The notes: a model not told the origin generated them from the letters alone. Shown: positions 44,310 through 57,070, counted from the stretch's first letter. The stretch is DNA of 64,000 bases from Nelumbo lutea (GCA_022828595.1 JAKGHH010000003.1:106353583-106417582); one strand, 5' to 3'. Numbers and translations are program-made.

Positions 44310-44800
44310 ATAGGTGGTGTTTTGCATTGATGTTGTTTTCTAAGAAAATGGAGCCACATAGGCACTACATCAAAGAAAGCGGTGCTTCAAACAATGCTCT
44401 CTTGTTTGGTACCGTTTTTCTAGAAAAAAATGTTGCTCTAGACCACGCCTTGAAAATTGGAAAAGTGTGGTCTGGAGTAACCCCAAATTTAATATTTTCT
44501 GAGAAAACAATATATTGCTGCCAACGTTGCAGTGACATGGCATCAACATGGCATCATCTTGGACGTTAGATAACATAGACCATGTTGAAAACATTGCTGC
44601 TAACAGTGGTACCAAACAAAAGCAGTGCTGTTTTATCAGAAAATAGCCTATGTAACAGCACCAGTTCCAAACAAAAAATAAGCACCGTTTTCTCAAAAAA
44701 CGATACTTACAACTCCAGATGCCCAATACCATTTTTCTCAAAAAATGGTGGGATGTTCTGAGCACCGATGCCAAACACTTATATATAATGTTTAGAAACA
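44310..44800. repeat. Inverted-repeat element, GATGTTGTTTTCT ends
   Basis: Contains pairs such as GGTACCGTTTTTCTAGAAAA and TTTTTCTCAAAAAATGGTGG, ACATTGCTGCTAACAGTGGT repeated in diverged form at about 44860, and GCACCGATGCCAAACACT near the right end. Probably a DNA element. Ends not defined. Confidence 0.35.
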
Positions 44801-45098
44801 AGGTAAAAATTGAGAAGGTATTTGTTGCAAATAATAATATAGGGGAATATAAACCATATTGAAAACGTTGCTGCTAACAATAATACCAAACAAAATCAGT
44901 GCAACACTTATATAATGTTTCGCAACAAAGTAAAAATTGAGAAGGAATTTATCGCAAATAATAGTTCAGGGGAATGTTTGTCATTGGCGCATAATAATCA
45001 AGGGGGTCTTTGCAATTTATCCCCTCTCTCTTTCTCTGAACCCTACCGGCCACACTTAGTGGTCGATTCATGAACCTCTCGCTTTCCCTCCTATCGCC
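44801..45098. other. Upstream region of the LEA gene
   Basis: A diverged direct repeat (AAATTGAGAAGG-ATTT-T-GCAAATAATA) at about 44806 and 44935 lies here. The promoter proper starts after about 45020. Confidence 0.35.
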
Positions 45099-45106
45099 TA
45101 TATAAA
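45099..45106 (+). promoter_or_regulatory. TATA box of the LEA gene
   Basis: TATATAAA within CGCCTATATAAACACCAC, 212 bases before the ATG. Transcription should start near 45130, giving a leader of about 190 bases. Confidence 0.65.
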
Positions 45107-45122
45107 CACCACAAGGCTGACG

Positions 45123-45258
45123 GGTTTCTTATTTTCTTCCTCTCTGATATCAAATATAAGAGACGAACTGCGGGAAGAGTCCAGTCCTAGCTTGGTCTCT
45201 TCGCTGCTGTAGTGCTGCAGACGGTTTTCTTATTTTCTTCTTCTCTGATATCAAATAT
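45123..45258 (+). repeat. 35-bp direct repeat in the LEA 5' leader
   Basis: TTTCTTATTTTCTTC followed by CTCTGATATCAAATAT occurs at 45123-45157 and 45223-45258, with one or two differences. Both copies lie downstream of the TATA box and so probably within the transcript. Confidence 0.75.
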
Positions 45259-45317
45259 CAAATCCACGAGAAAGCTCTCTGCAGTAGCCAGTTTTAAATC
45301 TCTTACTCGCGGATCAA

Positions 45318-45388
45318 ATGGCTCGTTCTCTCTCCAACGCAAAGCTTTTCTTTGCTCTCGTCGATGGCGTCTCAGTTGCTATTAGCAG
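45318..45388 (+). CDS. LEA exon 1
   Basis: Encodes residues 1-23 plus two bases of Arg24. The donor is AG|GTAAGAAG. Confidence 0.9.
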
Positions 45389-45966
45389 GTAAGAAGATAA
45401 GGATTTCGGACTTTGGATTCTCTTGTACCTTGATCCCTGGATTTCTTAGACGGGAAACGTCGTCGTCCAAATCAATCTGTGTAATCCTTCTTGGTCGATT
45501 GGGGGTTGGTTCGGTCTTAAAGGTCCCCTTCTTCCCCTGTGTCTAGGAGCAGAGAACTAAGAGCCATCCTTCTATAATTTCGATTGCTTTGTTGTTTCCA
45601 AATCAACGGCCAGATTTCTTGGTGTTAACCTGCGGTTGGAAAACGCGGCGAATCCTGTGGCCTTTTATTTAGGTTCCATTTTTGTCTGACTGCTTGGTTA
45701 ATGCATTTTCATTGATTTCTTTATTCTGAATTGAATGTGACAGGCGAGGTTATTCGGCGGCAGCCGCTGCGTCGTCTAGCGTGGTGAGAGGTGGGGCAAG
45801 GAGTGGAATTGGGAACCAAGGGATGATGAAAGAAGAGTCGGCGGCTTCATCGTGGATACCAGATCCCGTTACCGGCTACTACAGACCGGAAAATCATGGA
45901 GCAGAAATCGATGTGGCCGAGCTTCGACGGGTGCTCTTAAACCAAAAGATTAGGCCACAAAACTAA
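45318..45966 (+). CDS. LEA_3 / SAG21-type late embryogenesis abundant protein (2 exons)
   Basis: Exons 45318-45388 and 45744-45966 join in frame (AG|G, Arg codon split) to 97 residues. Seen: MARSLSNAKL start, a basic, Ser/Ala-rich N-terminus with SRRGYSAAAA at 23-32, and the family signature SSWIPDPVTGYYRPENH at 59-75, followed by AEIDVAELRRVLL. These are the marks of the LEA_3 family (PF03242), whose best-known member is Arabidopsis SAG21/AtLEA5, a stress- and senescence-induced protein reported in mitochondria. The N-terminus here looks like a mitochondrial presequence. The 355-bp intron has GTAAGA and TGACAG borders and falls where I would expect it between the signal part and the mature domain. 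Length is typical. No defect seen. Confidence 0.92.
45744..45966 (+). CDS. LEA exon 2
   Basis: Completes Arg24 and encodes residues 25-97, with the WIPDPVTGYYRPENH signature, then TAA. The acceptor is TGTGACAG|GCGAGG. Confidence 0.9.
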
Positions 45967-46551
45967 ATGAACAGAAGAGAGAAGCTTATTGTTCACTTGT
46001 TAGGAACATTTTTCTTTTCTTTTCTTTTCTTTCTAGCTTCTACCGGTCGAAGAGTGTAACCGGAGGTATTCCCTCCTTGCTTTTTCCTTTGATTTTAACT
46101 ATAACCCTGTTCCATCCTGATTCCCGGCTTGGTTTAGATGTTAGAACAGAGTTCATCGATACGAAGGATTTTTATGTAAGCCTCTCCTACAGTCCTACCC
46201 ATCTATCTAAATATGTAATGGAACAAGTTTGGCTATTTAAATTCTGATGGTTTCTTTCTAAGTTCTTTACTTGTGTTTTTTGTGGCTGCCTCTCTGGTAG
46301 TCTGTTCTCTGTAAAAAAAAAATGAAAGGCTTCCTCCTGTTCATAGCAAATGCCGATTCGTGTTGGAATTTGAACATCCCAACGGCACAGGCGAGAGATG
46401 GAGGGAAACATTAGAGGAGAATGTTAGTTAGTGGCGGTGTAGAGCATGCGTCAGAGACAGAGAGTTCGTCCCTCTCTATATCTTTCTCAGTTTCTCTTTT
46501 CTTTTCCCTGGAGTTGGCACACGTCTGGGACTCTGGAGATGTATGAGAGAC

Positions 46552-46588
<37 letters not shown>

Positions 46589-48064
46589 CTCTTAAGTCTC
46601 AAGTCTCATCATCATCTGAAGAAGGTGAAAGTAAGATATTATAAGCATATGCAATGTCAAAAGTCCAAACAAGAAAACATTTGATCATGAAAACTTCAGA
46701 CACATGCCTGGTAAATGGTTTTCGGTTATGATTTATGAATTATGATGATGGGGTTTGCAAAGGGAACATGAAGACATTGAGAGAACTCAGAATGGGGTTG
46801 TGGTCACAGTTCATTATCATAGCATGAAGTCTACGGCGTTTTCCTGTATTAGCATTTGCTTATAAAATTGAAAACCGACCTTCCAATTCTAGTTGCTATC
46901 CTTTGCTTGTAAAACTATAAGTCTTCTGACTTCTGGGTAAGGATTATTAAGCGGTGGACTACTGTGGACGTGACATTGGTCATTAGGGAGACGCTTCCTC
47001 AACTTACTACTTTTCGAATAAAAAACCCATCACCATAAGAGCCGAGTATATACCCTTAAAAATTAAATTAAGGGTAATTAAAATGACTTAAATATATCCT
47101 GATTTTTCATAAATTAGCTTAAAGATATTTTAAGTTTTTCAAATATACCTTGTGACTCAAGCATACCTTTGATTATCAATGAAATACTTGAATTAAAATT
47201 TTTAAATTTTATTTTGCTCTTTTGGACAAGAAACAAAAGAAACAGAAGTTTTCATACATAAAAGACAGTGGGGAAAATCTCCTTTTAGTATACATAGAAG
47301 CTGACCTAGATTAATATTCATCAACATTCTATGACTTGGTTGCATCAAACCATCTAGCTGTTCAACTTTCTGGGTAGTACTGATGAAATAATTTTACCTG
47401 TAAATTTTCATTTATGTAATCTAAGAAGTCTTCTACTCTCATGGAAATTCTTTCAATCTTTTTTTTTTTTTTTAATTTTTTAATTCAAGGAATTTTTAAA
47501 TCTTTTACCATAAAATTAAAAGATAAACTAATGGCATGACCCATACGTAGTGTGCATGGAGGCACTGAGTCTATTGCTGAATATGCTTTGATCACTTTGA
47601 TTTAGAAGTCTACAACTAACGTGGCAGCACATATTGATCCTGGAAATAACATTTCTGCACCTCTAATCCTCTATTTGCTATTAAATAAAACAATCCAGCG
47701 GCAAAAGAAACAATTGATGATTGATTCATAGGCCGTAGCGTGGAACTTACAATCTTACAATCTTAATCCTAATCAGTGCCACCACTTCTGGATGTTGACC
47801 CTAAAACTTGAGAGCAATAATGATGGGGTTTTAAGGGTTAAATTAATACATTTCATTGCTTCAACTGATTAACTAATGAATGTTACATATGATTATATAG
47901 GCATCCCCAACTTGGGCTTCACGCTTTCAACTATTATTAGAGAATGAATACAGAGTACTTGATACTAGATAAGCTTCACCCATCTCCTCCTATTTCATAA
48001 TCTTACTTGATTATCACCTTTTTTTTTATTATTATAATAGTCTTCTCAGTCGGTCTAATTGGTA
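45967..48064. other. Gene-free stretch downstream of the LEA gene
   Basis: Starts with the LEA 3' untranslated region. A TG/GA compound microsatellite lies at about 46555-46590. No gene seen in the remaining 1.4 kb, which is AT-rich and without clear repeats. Confidence 0.4.
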
Positions 48065-48352
48065 AGGTTTTAAAAACTGGACCAGAAACAAAACCATTTT
48101 AGGGACTGGTTCTTGGGTCGAATGGTCTAATCGTTTGGTTCGAACAGGTGGTTTATTTTAATTTAAAAAAATTAAATTAAAAACAACCAAAAATTATTGT
48201 CTGGATCAACGGGTTGACAGTTCGACTGCCTAAGTCAGTGGGTTGCTAACCAAATCAATGATTTTTGGTTCAAGAGTGGTTTTAGGATAAAATGAAACTG
48301 ATTCCCAAGTCAACCAATCCAAGAATCCGGTCTAATCTGATTTTCAAAACCA
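48065..48352. repeat. TTTTGAAAATCGGA repeat, copy 2
   Basis: GGTTTTAAAAACTGGACCAG at left and GATTTTCAAAACC at right are inverted ends. The interior has GGTTCGAAC-type words. Related to 39330 and 63666. Confidence 0.5.
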
Positions 48353-48384
48353 TGCTAATTGGCCTTCTTCCTTGTTTGTTAAAA

Positions 48385-48904
48385 GGGTAAAATATAAAAA
48401 TCTCCCCTAAAGTTTCAGACAATCATAAAAAACTCCCCTATAGTTTCATTTTAACAAATACCTCCCCTGAACTTTTGAGAAACTTGACAAAAACCTCCCT
48501 TCCGTCGTCATCCCAGGTGGAAAATGTTAGACTGATGCACCAGTTTTGTCCAAATACCCATTCTATCCTTTTATAAATTGTTTTACATACAAAATTACTG
48601 AAGTAACCCTATTATAACTTGACAAAAACGTTATAAGATGACCGTTAAAGGAGGTTTTTGTCAAGTTAAAATATGGTTACTTCAGTAATTTAGTATGCAA
48701 AATAATTTATAAAAAGGTAAAATGAGCATTTAGAAAAAAAATTGGTGCTTCAATCTTAACTGTTTTTGACTGAAAAGGTGATGAAAGGGAGGTTTTTATT
48801 GAATTCCTCCAAAGTTCAGGAGAAATATTTGTTAAAATGAAATATAAGAGAGGTTTTTATGATTGTCAGAAACTTGGGGAAAGGTGTTTCTTGTATTTTA
48901 GCCT
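48385..48904. mobile_element. Non-autonomous MULE, 520 bp, same family as the Pack-MULE
   Basis: Starts GGGTAAAATATAAAAATCTCC and ends, inverted, with GGCTAAAATACAAGAAACACC. It keeps the CAGACAATCATAAAA, AGTTTCATTTTAACAAA and AACCTCCCTTCCGTC blocks of the Pack-MULE arm at 1793. The flanks TTGTTAAAA (48376-48384) and TTATTAAAA (48905-48913) are a 9-bp duplication with one change. The two arms almost meet, so there is no cargo. Confidence 0.75.
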
Positions 48905-48913
48905 TATTAAAAC

Positions 48914-50724
48914 GAAGAACCAAGCTAGCTAATGCCTAATTCAGCCACTATCGCCTCTGGCTTGCTTGCAAAATCTTCAACTGGAAGAAAATAAAAACAC
49001 TACTAAAACATATTTTAATATCACTAGAGTTACTACATCTGTTGCGTATATGGGCAGTTCACAGTTGTTTTTGCTTTCCAAAAGCAAAGATCATACACAA
49101 ACATTTGACGTGGCGACTGGCGACGGTGGTGGTGGTGTTGAATTTAAAAGAGATTTAATTTATTTATGACATCGATCTCATAGGTCTTACGATTCGTAAA
49201 AATATTAACTAAACAATTTATTTGGCCATAGAAGTTGGAGAATCAAGGTTGGTCATATAAGAATACCAACAAATACAACCACTTGCCAATAAAGCACAAA
49301 AAAGAAACTGGGTCAGGTGTTTTACTTTTAGTTTATATTTTCTTAAAATTAATATAGTTGGGGCCCGGAAAGGAGGAGGAGGCCTCATATTTGAGGTATT
49401 TTTATGCTTTTAAATACAATATCATATCGAAATTTTGAACCTTGATGTGTTTTATATGATCTATAATTGATTGTTTTGCTAAATCCATCCAATCCAGAAG
49501 TTCACCGGGTCAAAATAGGGTGACTTTCAAGTTTCAATAAAGAAAATACCTTCTCACAAAAGGTGGCGATTCCTCTTCTTGGCTTCTTGTATGATTTGGT
49601 CGTGTCTGAAGCTATGAATCAACCAAGTCAAATAGTTTTTGAAATCTCATACTGATTTTTTTTATTGCTCTAGTGGCTGTTTGATAAGAGATCACATCAG
49701 CGCCCCACATGCACATCTCAGCATGCATCGGAAACACCTCTCATATTTGTCATTGGAAGATGTTCCCAATACAGGAAACTCTTAGATCTCCTGTCCATGG
49801 AAACTCTACTCATAACACACTACCTCTGTGCATTGGGAACATCTCCCCATGCATGATACTATGTAAGAGGATGAGATGTTCCCCATATGTGGCTGTGATA
49901 GTTTATGGATAGATGTGGGCAGAGTTCTTGTTGGCAGGAGATGTGGACTATCAGGAGGTGCTGTGTGGGGCCCTAGTGTGGTGTGCTCTATGGGGCACAA
50001 TGTGAACTCGTTTGATAAGTGCTGGACAGAACAGAATGGCATGCCTTTTTAATAAACAAGGTATTATAGCAACATGGTCCCGTTACCATGCTTCTCCTTG
50101 CTCCATTACCCCAATCCTTCATTCTTCTTGATTCTCTCTCCTCTCCCCTTCCCACCACTCCTAATTTGTCATGTCATTACCCACTTTTTCTAAATTCCAT
50201 AATAATCGTGTTATACATGGAAAACGAGTGAATTCAAATTCAGAAACTACCGTAATTAAAAGGGATATCTTGGATTGATTTTCAACATTAAAAGCTGATG
50301 TAAAATGACAATGGAGTTTAGCCAAGCGAAGAATTAACGTTAAAAGTTTGAAATTGCTATCGATTTGCTTCTCATCAGGTTTGTTTCTGTGCCCACCCAA
50401 AATGTCTCTCACTGGTTTTCTCTTTTCTGTTTGTTTTCTCACTGCAATCCTTTACTCTTTCAATTTAACAGTTGCAGTCTCAGCCCGTTGGAGGTTAGTT
50501 ATCTTCATTTCATTTCATTTTTATAATTTTTAGTTTGGTTTTCTCACATCTGTTTTTGAAGGTTGTTTGTTTAAGATTGTAAGTTTGCTGTCACCCTCTA
50601 GCATCTCATATTGTAGGTTTGTTTTCTTTTTTTTTTTTCAGGTTCACTTATAACTTATCAGCGTCTTAGGAATTGTTCAAGGCTATTTCAGGAGTGGGTG
50701 AAAACCCGAAATGCATTTTCATCA
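48914..50724. other. Gene-free stretch with hairpin repeats
   Basis: 49700-49900 carries two adjacent hairpins of the GGGAACATCTC family (GTGCATTGGGAACATCTCCC ... GAGATGTTCCCCATATGTGG). 50070-50160 shares GCTTCTCCTTGCTCCATTAC with 55605. No gene is supported. The frame at 50348-50533 is hydrophobic but unrecognised. Confidence 0.4.
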
Positions 50725-51745
50725 TGATGAAGGGTGATTTGGCCCGACTTCGTAATAGGGAGACACGTGGATATGACTCGACATAGGTGACAACTCAACA
50801 CAATCAGATTGGCACATGGACGTGACCCGACAAGAGTGACAGATCAGCGTGATCAGTTTGCTACAGAGCAACCTCCGGTACCCTGTTACCCCATATCAAA
50901 GCTACTTCGAGTTAAAATCACCTCGATACCAGATCATGACTAGGATAGAGACCAAGTTCGTTACACATCGAGCCCGGACAGATGAAACAGCCCGAAAAGA
51001 GGCCACCTCGGGACAGGCCTACCTCGGTGCAAGATCACCTCGGTACTAAGGCACTTCAGCATTCGGAGCAAATCAGGTCTGTGGAACACTTGCTCAGGCA
51101 GCTCGGCACCAAGCAGCTCAGCACTTCACAGGTAGCTCACTACCTAGTCAGGTTGACCTCCATATGGCAACCCCAAAGATCTCACCACCAAACCCCATGC
51201 TCTTCGGGATCACGCCTCGTAACTGCTATCACTATCTCCCCATCCTATTCGGACGACAGTAATAAGCCTTATTGGCTAGCAGTGTTATCTCCTATTAATA
51301 CGGAAACGGGCCTCATCATAGCAAGGATCCCAGAACTACTCTGAAAAACCCGCGATGACTCCAGTGTATAAAGACCCCAACCCTCCAGGGGCGAAGGTAT
51401 GCGTAATCCCTGCTCTCTAGCTCTCTTGCTTAAGCTCTCATCAACTCGCAACCAGATACTGACTCAAGCATCGGATTGACCTCGTCGGGCAAGCCACCTC
51501 GGGTTCTCTGATTCTCCTTGTGCAAATTAGTCAAGTCTGTCATCTACTGGAAGCCAAGTCATCACCAGTTAGGAGCGGCCAGATTGCGTCCCATCATTTG
51601 ACGCCGTCTATGGGATATTGATACAAAATGCTCTTCACCCCCCCCCCAAAAAAAAAAAAACAAAAATCGATGGCATCTTCCAGCAACGTCGGACAGAACA
51701 CCAACGCGAACACTTCCAAAGGACAGTCTCAGATCCATGGCATCA
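50725..51745 (+). mobile_element. Truncated Tat-type LTR element: LTR, primer site, start of gag
   Basis: LTR 50725-51596 starts TGATGAAGGGTGATTTGGCC and ends GCGTCCCATCA. The primer site TTTGACGCCGTCTATGGGAT follows. A C run and A run precede ATGGCATCTTCCAGCAACG at 51670, which matches the gag start of the element at 17901 (ATGGCTTCTTCCAGCAACG). Similarity ends within about 80 bases. The rest, including the 3' LTR, is missing. Confidence 0.7.
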
Positions 51746-53159
51746 TAACCGCCATTTTTTTTTTACTTTTCTAGCCAAAAGACAGTCCCAATATTTGCCA
51801 ATATGGCTTGGAGATGATTAAAAATGATCTTCATGTTATTTCCGATCAAAACCCGATTTAGACTGATTTCGGATGAAAAACACAATCGATCCACAAAAAC
51901 GGATTTTCTTATGACATTTGATTTTCTGATATTTTTCTTTTTTTCAGACATGTTCTGTTGATGTTTTTCTTTACTTTTATAACATGTCATCTTTCAGATT
52001 TTGTTTGGTTTCCAAATTGTCTTATTTGTGATTTTTGCATATTCCATTATTTTTTTGGGAGAATGATGGTTCAACCTAGGGTCAGAATCTTTAGGCCCAA
52101 AGTACAGTTGGGGTAGGCGCCAACTGGGAATTGATGCCAATTCACAAGTAGTCATTGGTGTATAAAATGAGGCTGTGAGAGTATTTGACATTTTGAATGT
52201 TTATAGATCTGCAATGGAATTCAGAAATCTGCGTTGGGTCTGTCCATACTTTCCCCTTTTTTTTTTCATTTCAAATCCCTAAATTATGCAACCAACCACA
52301 TCAACTCTATGAAAGAAATTATTCCCTTCTGGAAGCGTCGTGGAGTTCTCTGCTAAGAGGAGGAACATATAACATATGTTTTGCGAATAAAAAACAAGAA
52401 CATATAACATATTGTTTCCATGGTTTGTTTCTGCAGGTATGCATTTATTTCGAGGTTCGACTATGCTGGCTTGGTAGGTATGTTTGGAACCGTGGCCATT
52501 TAAAAAAAAAACGGTGCCACGTTGGATCCACATATGCGTTTCAACAAATGCCCATGTATCTCATTGTTTGGTTCAGCCGATTATTAAAAAATCAGGCATG
52601 CCTCGAAAACCGGGTCCCCACTAATGCATGAAACACACGCATTGGTGAACTGTTTCTCCCAACGGTTGACTAATATATATCCTATGTGGTGCTTACTTGT
52701 CAGCACATACATGAAAAACGATGATGAAAATAACCTCACCAAACAGCATAGTGTTGCTCATTACCTATGTGGCATAAGCGTTTTTTTGTGAAAAACGGGT
52801 TTTTGAAGCATGGGCATTTTTTCTTGAAAATCGGTCCCAAAATGAGCCCACTCTTCCAAACACCATGTAGATATGGGGTGCATGGGAAGAAGAGGTAGGA
52901 TTGAAATTTCATCACCTTCAGTTTTTTCTTATCTTATGACTGTAGATCTTATAAATCTATCTTGTAGTTTTGTCTACTCAAAAAGAATGATTTTAGTATT
53001 GAAAGTTCTGCATTTAAACTTCATTTATCCCACAAGTAGGAGAGTTTTATTATCTCTTATCTACTATGTGGTACATGGTGCTCCAGATTCCATGTTAACA
53101 AAATCGTTATAAACTATTCCTTTTCTTTTTTCTTTTTTAATTTTTGAGCTCCATGAATG
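51746..53159. other. Gene-free stretch
   Basis: Contains a TAGGCCCAAAGT...GTTGGG...GCCAACT block at about 52090-52140, shared in part with 29067-29100. A T-rich tract is also present. No gene is supported. Confidence 0.35.
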
Positions 53160-53858
53160 ACACAGACCCTACTTAGAGGGAGTTTACTATTTACACACAA
53201 AATGTTTAAAGAAAATGTCCAAGAAAGGGCCGGAAGGTCAGTAGGCATGCTCTCATTTAAAAGTTATTAATTTTACAGTTAGTTTTTATTAATTCAAAGT
53301 CCATTTAAATTCATGCAATTTAAAAATAATAATAATATTAATACAACTTTATCTAATCATAACAAATAAATAGATAAAATTTATTTTATTAACAAAATTA
53401 ATAATTAATAAAAATTAAAAATTAAAACCCTTTAAATTATACTTAAAAAAATAATAATAATTAATAAACATTAATAGAAATTAGAAAAGGTGAAGGAATG
53501 CTTGGGTTGGACTTGACGGCTAAGCTCAATTGAAAATGTCAAAAGTATCCCACTTATATATTCCATTATTTTTAATATTAAATAAATTAAAAAATATTGT
53601 TAATAAAATTAATAATGCCCATCTAACTCAAAAAAAAAAAAAAAAAAAGATTGATTCAGACTTAGAGTGATTTAACCCAATTGAAAATGTTATATAATTC
53701 CTTTTGCTTCAATTTTATTTAACAAAGCCCATGCATCGCAAAAATCCCCGCCACGTGCCACACAGATGGCCTCAGCTTTCTCCCTTGCCCCAACGGAGAA
53801 CTCTCAGCCCCTCTTCATTTTAGCCTTCCTTGCTTGCTCATGAAGCCACCTCATCACT

Positions 53859-53897
<39 letters not shown>

Positions 53898-55534
53898 GAT
53901 ATCTCAGCATACCTGGCCCATCCCTCTTTACTCTATGTTTTATCCCTTCGGATATCCCTTCCTAAAACTATTCCTAAAATCTACCTCTACCAAAATCTAA
54001 TCCAATATAGCCAAGTGGCACCACTGTCCCCCACTTTCTCCTCAATTATCTATAATTCCTATTTATCTACTAAATTATATATAATTCCTAATTGTCACCT
54101 AAATTATCTCTAATTCCTATTTATCCTATTTCCCACTTTTCATCTATATCTACCAAAACAAAGTTTGAATTAAAAAATTTAAGAATTATTTAAATATTAT
54201 AATAAAATCATGTAATATCTTTAAATTATTTATTAAAAACACAAAATATTATCATAGATTTAATAATATTCAGATTATTAAGAATTTTATACTTTTTATG
54301 AAATTCATAAAGAAATTATGTACTAACAATATAAATTATAATTTTACAAATTATTCAAATTATTTAAAAAATACAATAACAAAATATTTAATATTATGTA
54401 ATAACTTAAAAATAAATAAAACTTAAATAATAAAAAATTTTAAATATTTTACATTTTATTTAAGTATTTAAATAACTCAATATTTTAAATAACAAACTAT
54501 TTAACATACCTAAATTTTAAAAAGTTAAAATAACGAAATTATGTAATAAACGTAAAAATTTTATTAAAAGTAGAAAATCATTATAATAGATTTCATACTA
54601 TTTGAATTAATAATAATTTTATATTTTAAAAATTTGATAACTAAATTATGTAATAATAGTATAACTTATAATTTTATGGATTATGTAATTCAATAAATAA
54701 GTAATATTGAAATAACTAAATAATGATATTATTTAAATAGATAAATAAACTACATTTTCGTAAAATGTAATAAAAATTTTCAAATGTAATAAATTATTAC
54801 AAATTTTTTCAAAATTTTCATAAACTACATTTTCGTAAAATAAACTACCCTACACAATAGGTAGAGTAGGGTACATTTTCAAAAAATTTCATAAACTACC
54901 CTACCTGATAGGTATCTACCCCTGCCCACTTCGACGAGGCAAGGGTCTTTGTGTTTTTTTGTTTGAAGGATGGGTTTTGAGATTCTACAACCCATACATT
55001 ACGGGTAGGGTATGGTATTAGGCTAAACCCAACCCCCTCAACCTTGCATATTGTTGTAAAGCATATAAACTTTATGTACTAGGTAGCGAATTTAATAATA
55101 TTTTGAATTAGATGTAAAGGATAGTTGATATTTTATGTGTTTTTACATCTTAATCAAATAATTGGAAATTTTGTTATTTATTTATGTTATTTACTTATTT
55201 ATTGCTTTTATGTAACAAGAAATAATATGGAATTAGATTTGTGTTTTAAACCCAACCCACCACTACCTTGAATTACATTTGGAAATTGAGCTTGCTTAGA
55301 CATATATTTATATATCATAAAATGTTGTACAAACTTAAATTACATCAGATCAATACCTGAAGCCTCAACCTATGCCCAATTTGAGTTTAATTTAGGCCCA
55401 AGTATTTTTGGCTCAAGTCCATTTTAAAGTTAAAAAACTCAAATCCAATGCAAAAGATTTGATTAAATCAGGTCAGACTTGAATTAGATACACCCAACTT
55501 GCACCCCTACCTCCATTGCCGAAAATTGTTTTTA
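53160..55534. other. Very AT-rich tract, probably old transposon sequence
   Basis: Over 2 kb dominated by AAATTATTTAA-type words, with a CT microsatellite at 53864-53892. GCCCATGCATCGCAAAAATC at 53730 resembles the Helitron-like end at 55535. No gene. Confidence 0.4.
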
Positions 55535-55566
55535 CAAAGCTCATGCATCGCACTAGTCCCCTCTAG
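55535..55566 (+). mobile_element. Helitron-like 3' terminus
   Basis: GCTCATGCATCGCACTAGTC followed by CCCTCTAG next to T. Plant Helitrons end in a GCATCGCA-looped hairpin and CTAG before T. The stem here has mutations. The 5' end was not located; the body would lie within 53160-55534. Confidence 0.35.
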
Positions 55567-56854
55567 TAAGTATATATATATATTGCAAGACGATCCACGT
55601 CAGCATGCCTCTCCTTGCTCCATTACCCCCACCCTACATTCTCCTTGACTCTCTCTCCTCTCCCCTTCTCACCACTCCCATTAAGCCATGTCACCATTCC
55701 CAATCCAACTACCTAAAAATATTCCTAGAATCTCTCTCCTAAGGTTTCTCCTCTAAAACATTAGAAACTTATCATGTTACCCCACTCCCCGATCAATTCC
55801 TAAAATCTCTCTCACCAATCTATACCCACTATCTCTCATTTAAAATATTCATATCAATTAGAAAATATTTAAATACAATTAATATTTAATCCAACCATAT
55901 TCAGTGAGTATTAAATAGTGTTATTACCAAAAGTTAATAAATAATGTTAGTAAATTACCAAAATTAATAAATATTGTTATTAATTAACTCATCATGACCT
56001 TTTAAAGTACTTTGCGTAAATACAGTTATATTCATGTTAATTAACAACATTTTATAAAAATTGAAAACTCTTTAACTAATTTAAAATTGAGAATTATATG
56101 TAACAATTATCAAAAGGTAAAAAAAATTAGTTATTGCTATTATTACAGTTAAAAGTTAATAACCGAATGTAAATGGGGGAATAAAATATTATAATGTTGG
56201 AAAATGAAATTATTAATTATTTTATATTAAAAAGTAAAAGATAAATTAGTGTAATTTTGTTAGTAAGCTACCTAATAAAAATAAATATTTGATAACAATT
56301 TAAAATAATTTTCAATAAATCTCCATAATTACACAAATATAATAATTTAATAAGCTACACTTTCATAAAATAATATTTTGGAAATTAAAAGATATAAAAT
56401 ATTTGAAAGTTTATTTAAAATGTATTAAATAATTATTGAAAATTATTGGAATATTTTGGAAATTTTAGGAAAATTTATTACATTTGATAGATTTTGGAAA
56501 AGTGTTGAAAAACTATGTAATTTTTCATTGCAAATTATTAAAGATAAATGAGTATGGGAAAGGGAAAACTATAATTTGAACCAATAATTACACAAATTAT
56601 TAAGCTAAATTATTACAATATTGGAAAGAAATTATTGATTAGTTTATATTAGAAAATATAAGATAAATTAGTGGAATCCTATAAGTAAACCCTTTAAAAA
56701 GAAAATAAATTATTTAATAACAATTTAAAAATAAATTTAAATAAAATTTTCAAAATTACATAAATGTAATAAATTTTCCAAAATTTTCATAAGATTACAT
56801 TTTTGAAAATTAAAGACAATTTAGTGTACATTTTTGTTATCAAATTAATATTGA
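55567..56854. other. AT-rich gene-free tract
   Basis: Low-complexity AT sequence. The first 120 bases share GCTCCATTACCCC-blocks with 50090. Confidence 0.35.
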
Positions 56855-57070
56855 GTTGACGGGGAGTGGGTGCCTTACCTTGAACCCGCCCAACACTAGG
56901 GACGGGCGGGAAATTCAAGGATTCCCCTTCCTTGACGAGGAGTGGATGCCTTGCCTTGAACTCACCCGACATTGAGGACGATGTGGGAAAATTCGAGGAT
57001 TCCTTGCCCCTAATGGGGAGTGGGTGCTTTGCCTTGAACCCACCTGATATTGGGAACGAGTAGGGATGAG
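56855..57070. repeat. Three tandem 75-78-bp repeats in a GC-rich island
   Basis: Units begin near 56858, 56935 and 57013 with GACGGGGAGTGGGTGCCTT variants and include CCTTGAACCCGCCC and GGGAAATTCAAGGATTCC. The surroundings are over 75% AT, so the GC-richness is striking. It is followed by GGGGTGCCCCGTCCCAAACC near 57100. Probably the internal array of a transposon. Confidence 0.65.

Noticed and set aside
41055..45020. A single 4-kb element bounded by GATAAATACCCCCTTGAAC-like ends
   Set aside because: The two ends match only partly and several other elements lie between. I could not show a duplication.
45352..45546. Open frame running from LEA exon 1 into the intron
   Set aside because: It is in another frame and crosses a strong GT donor. 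The spliced LEA protein explains the locus.
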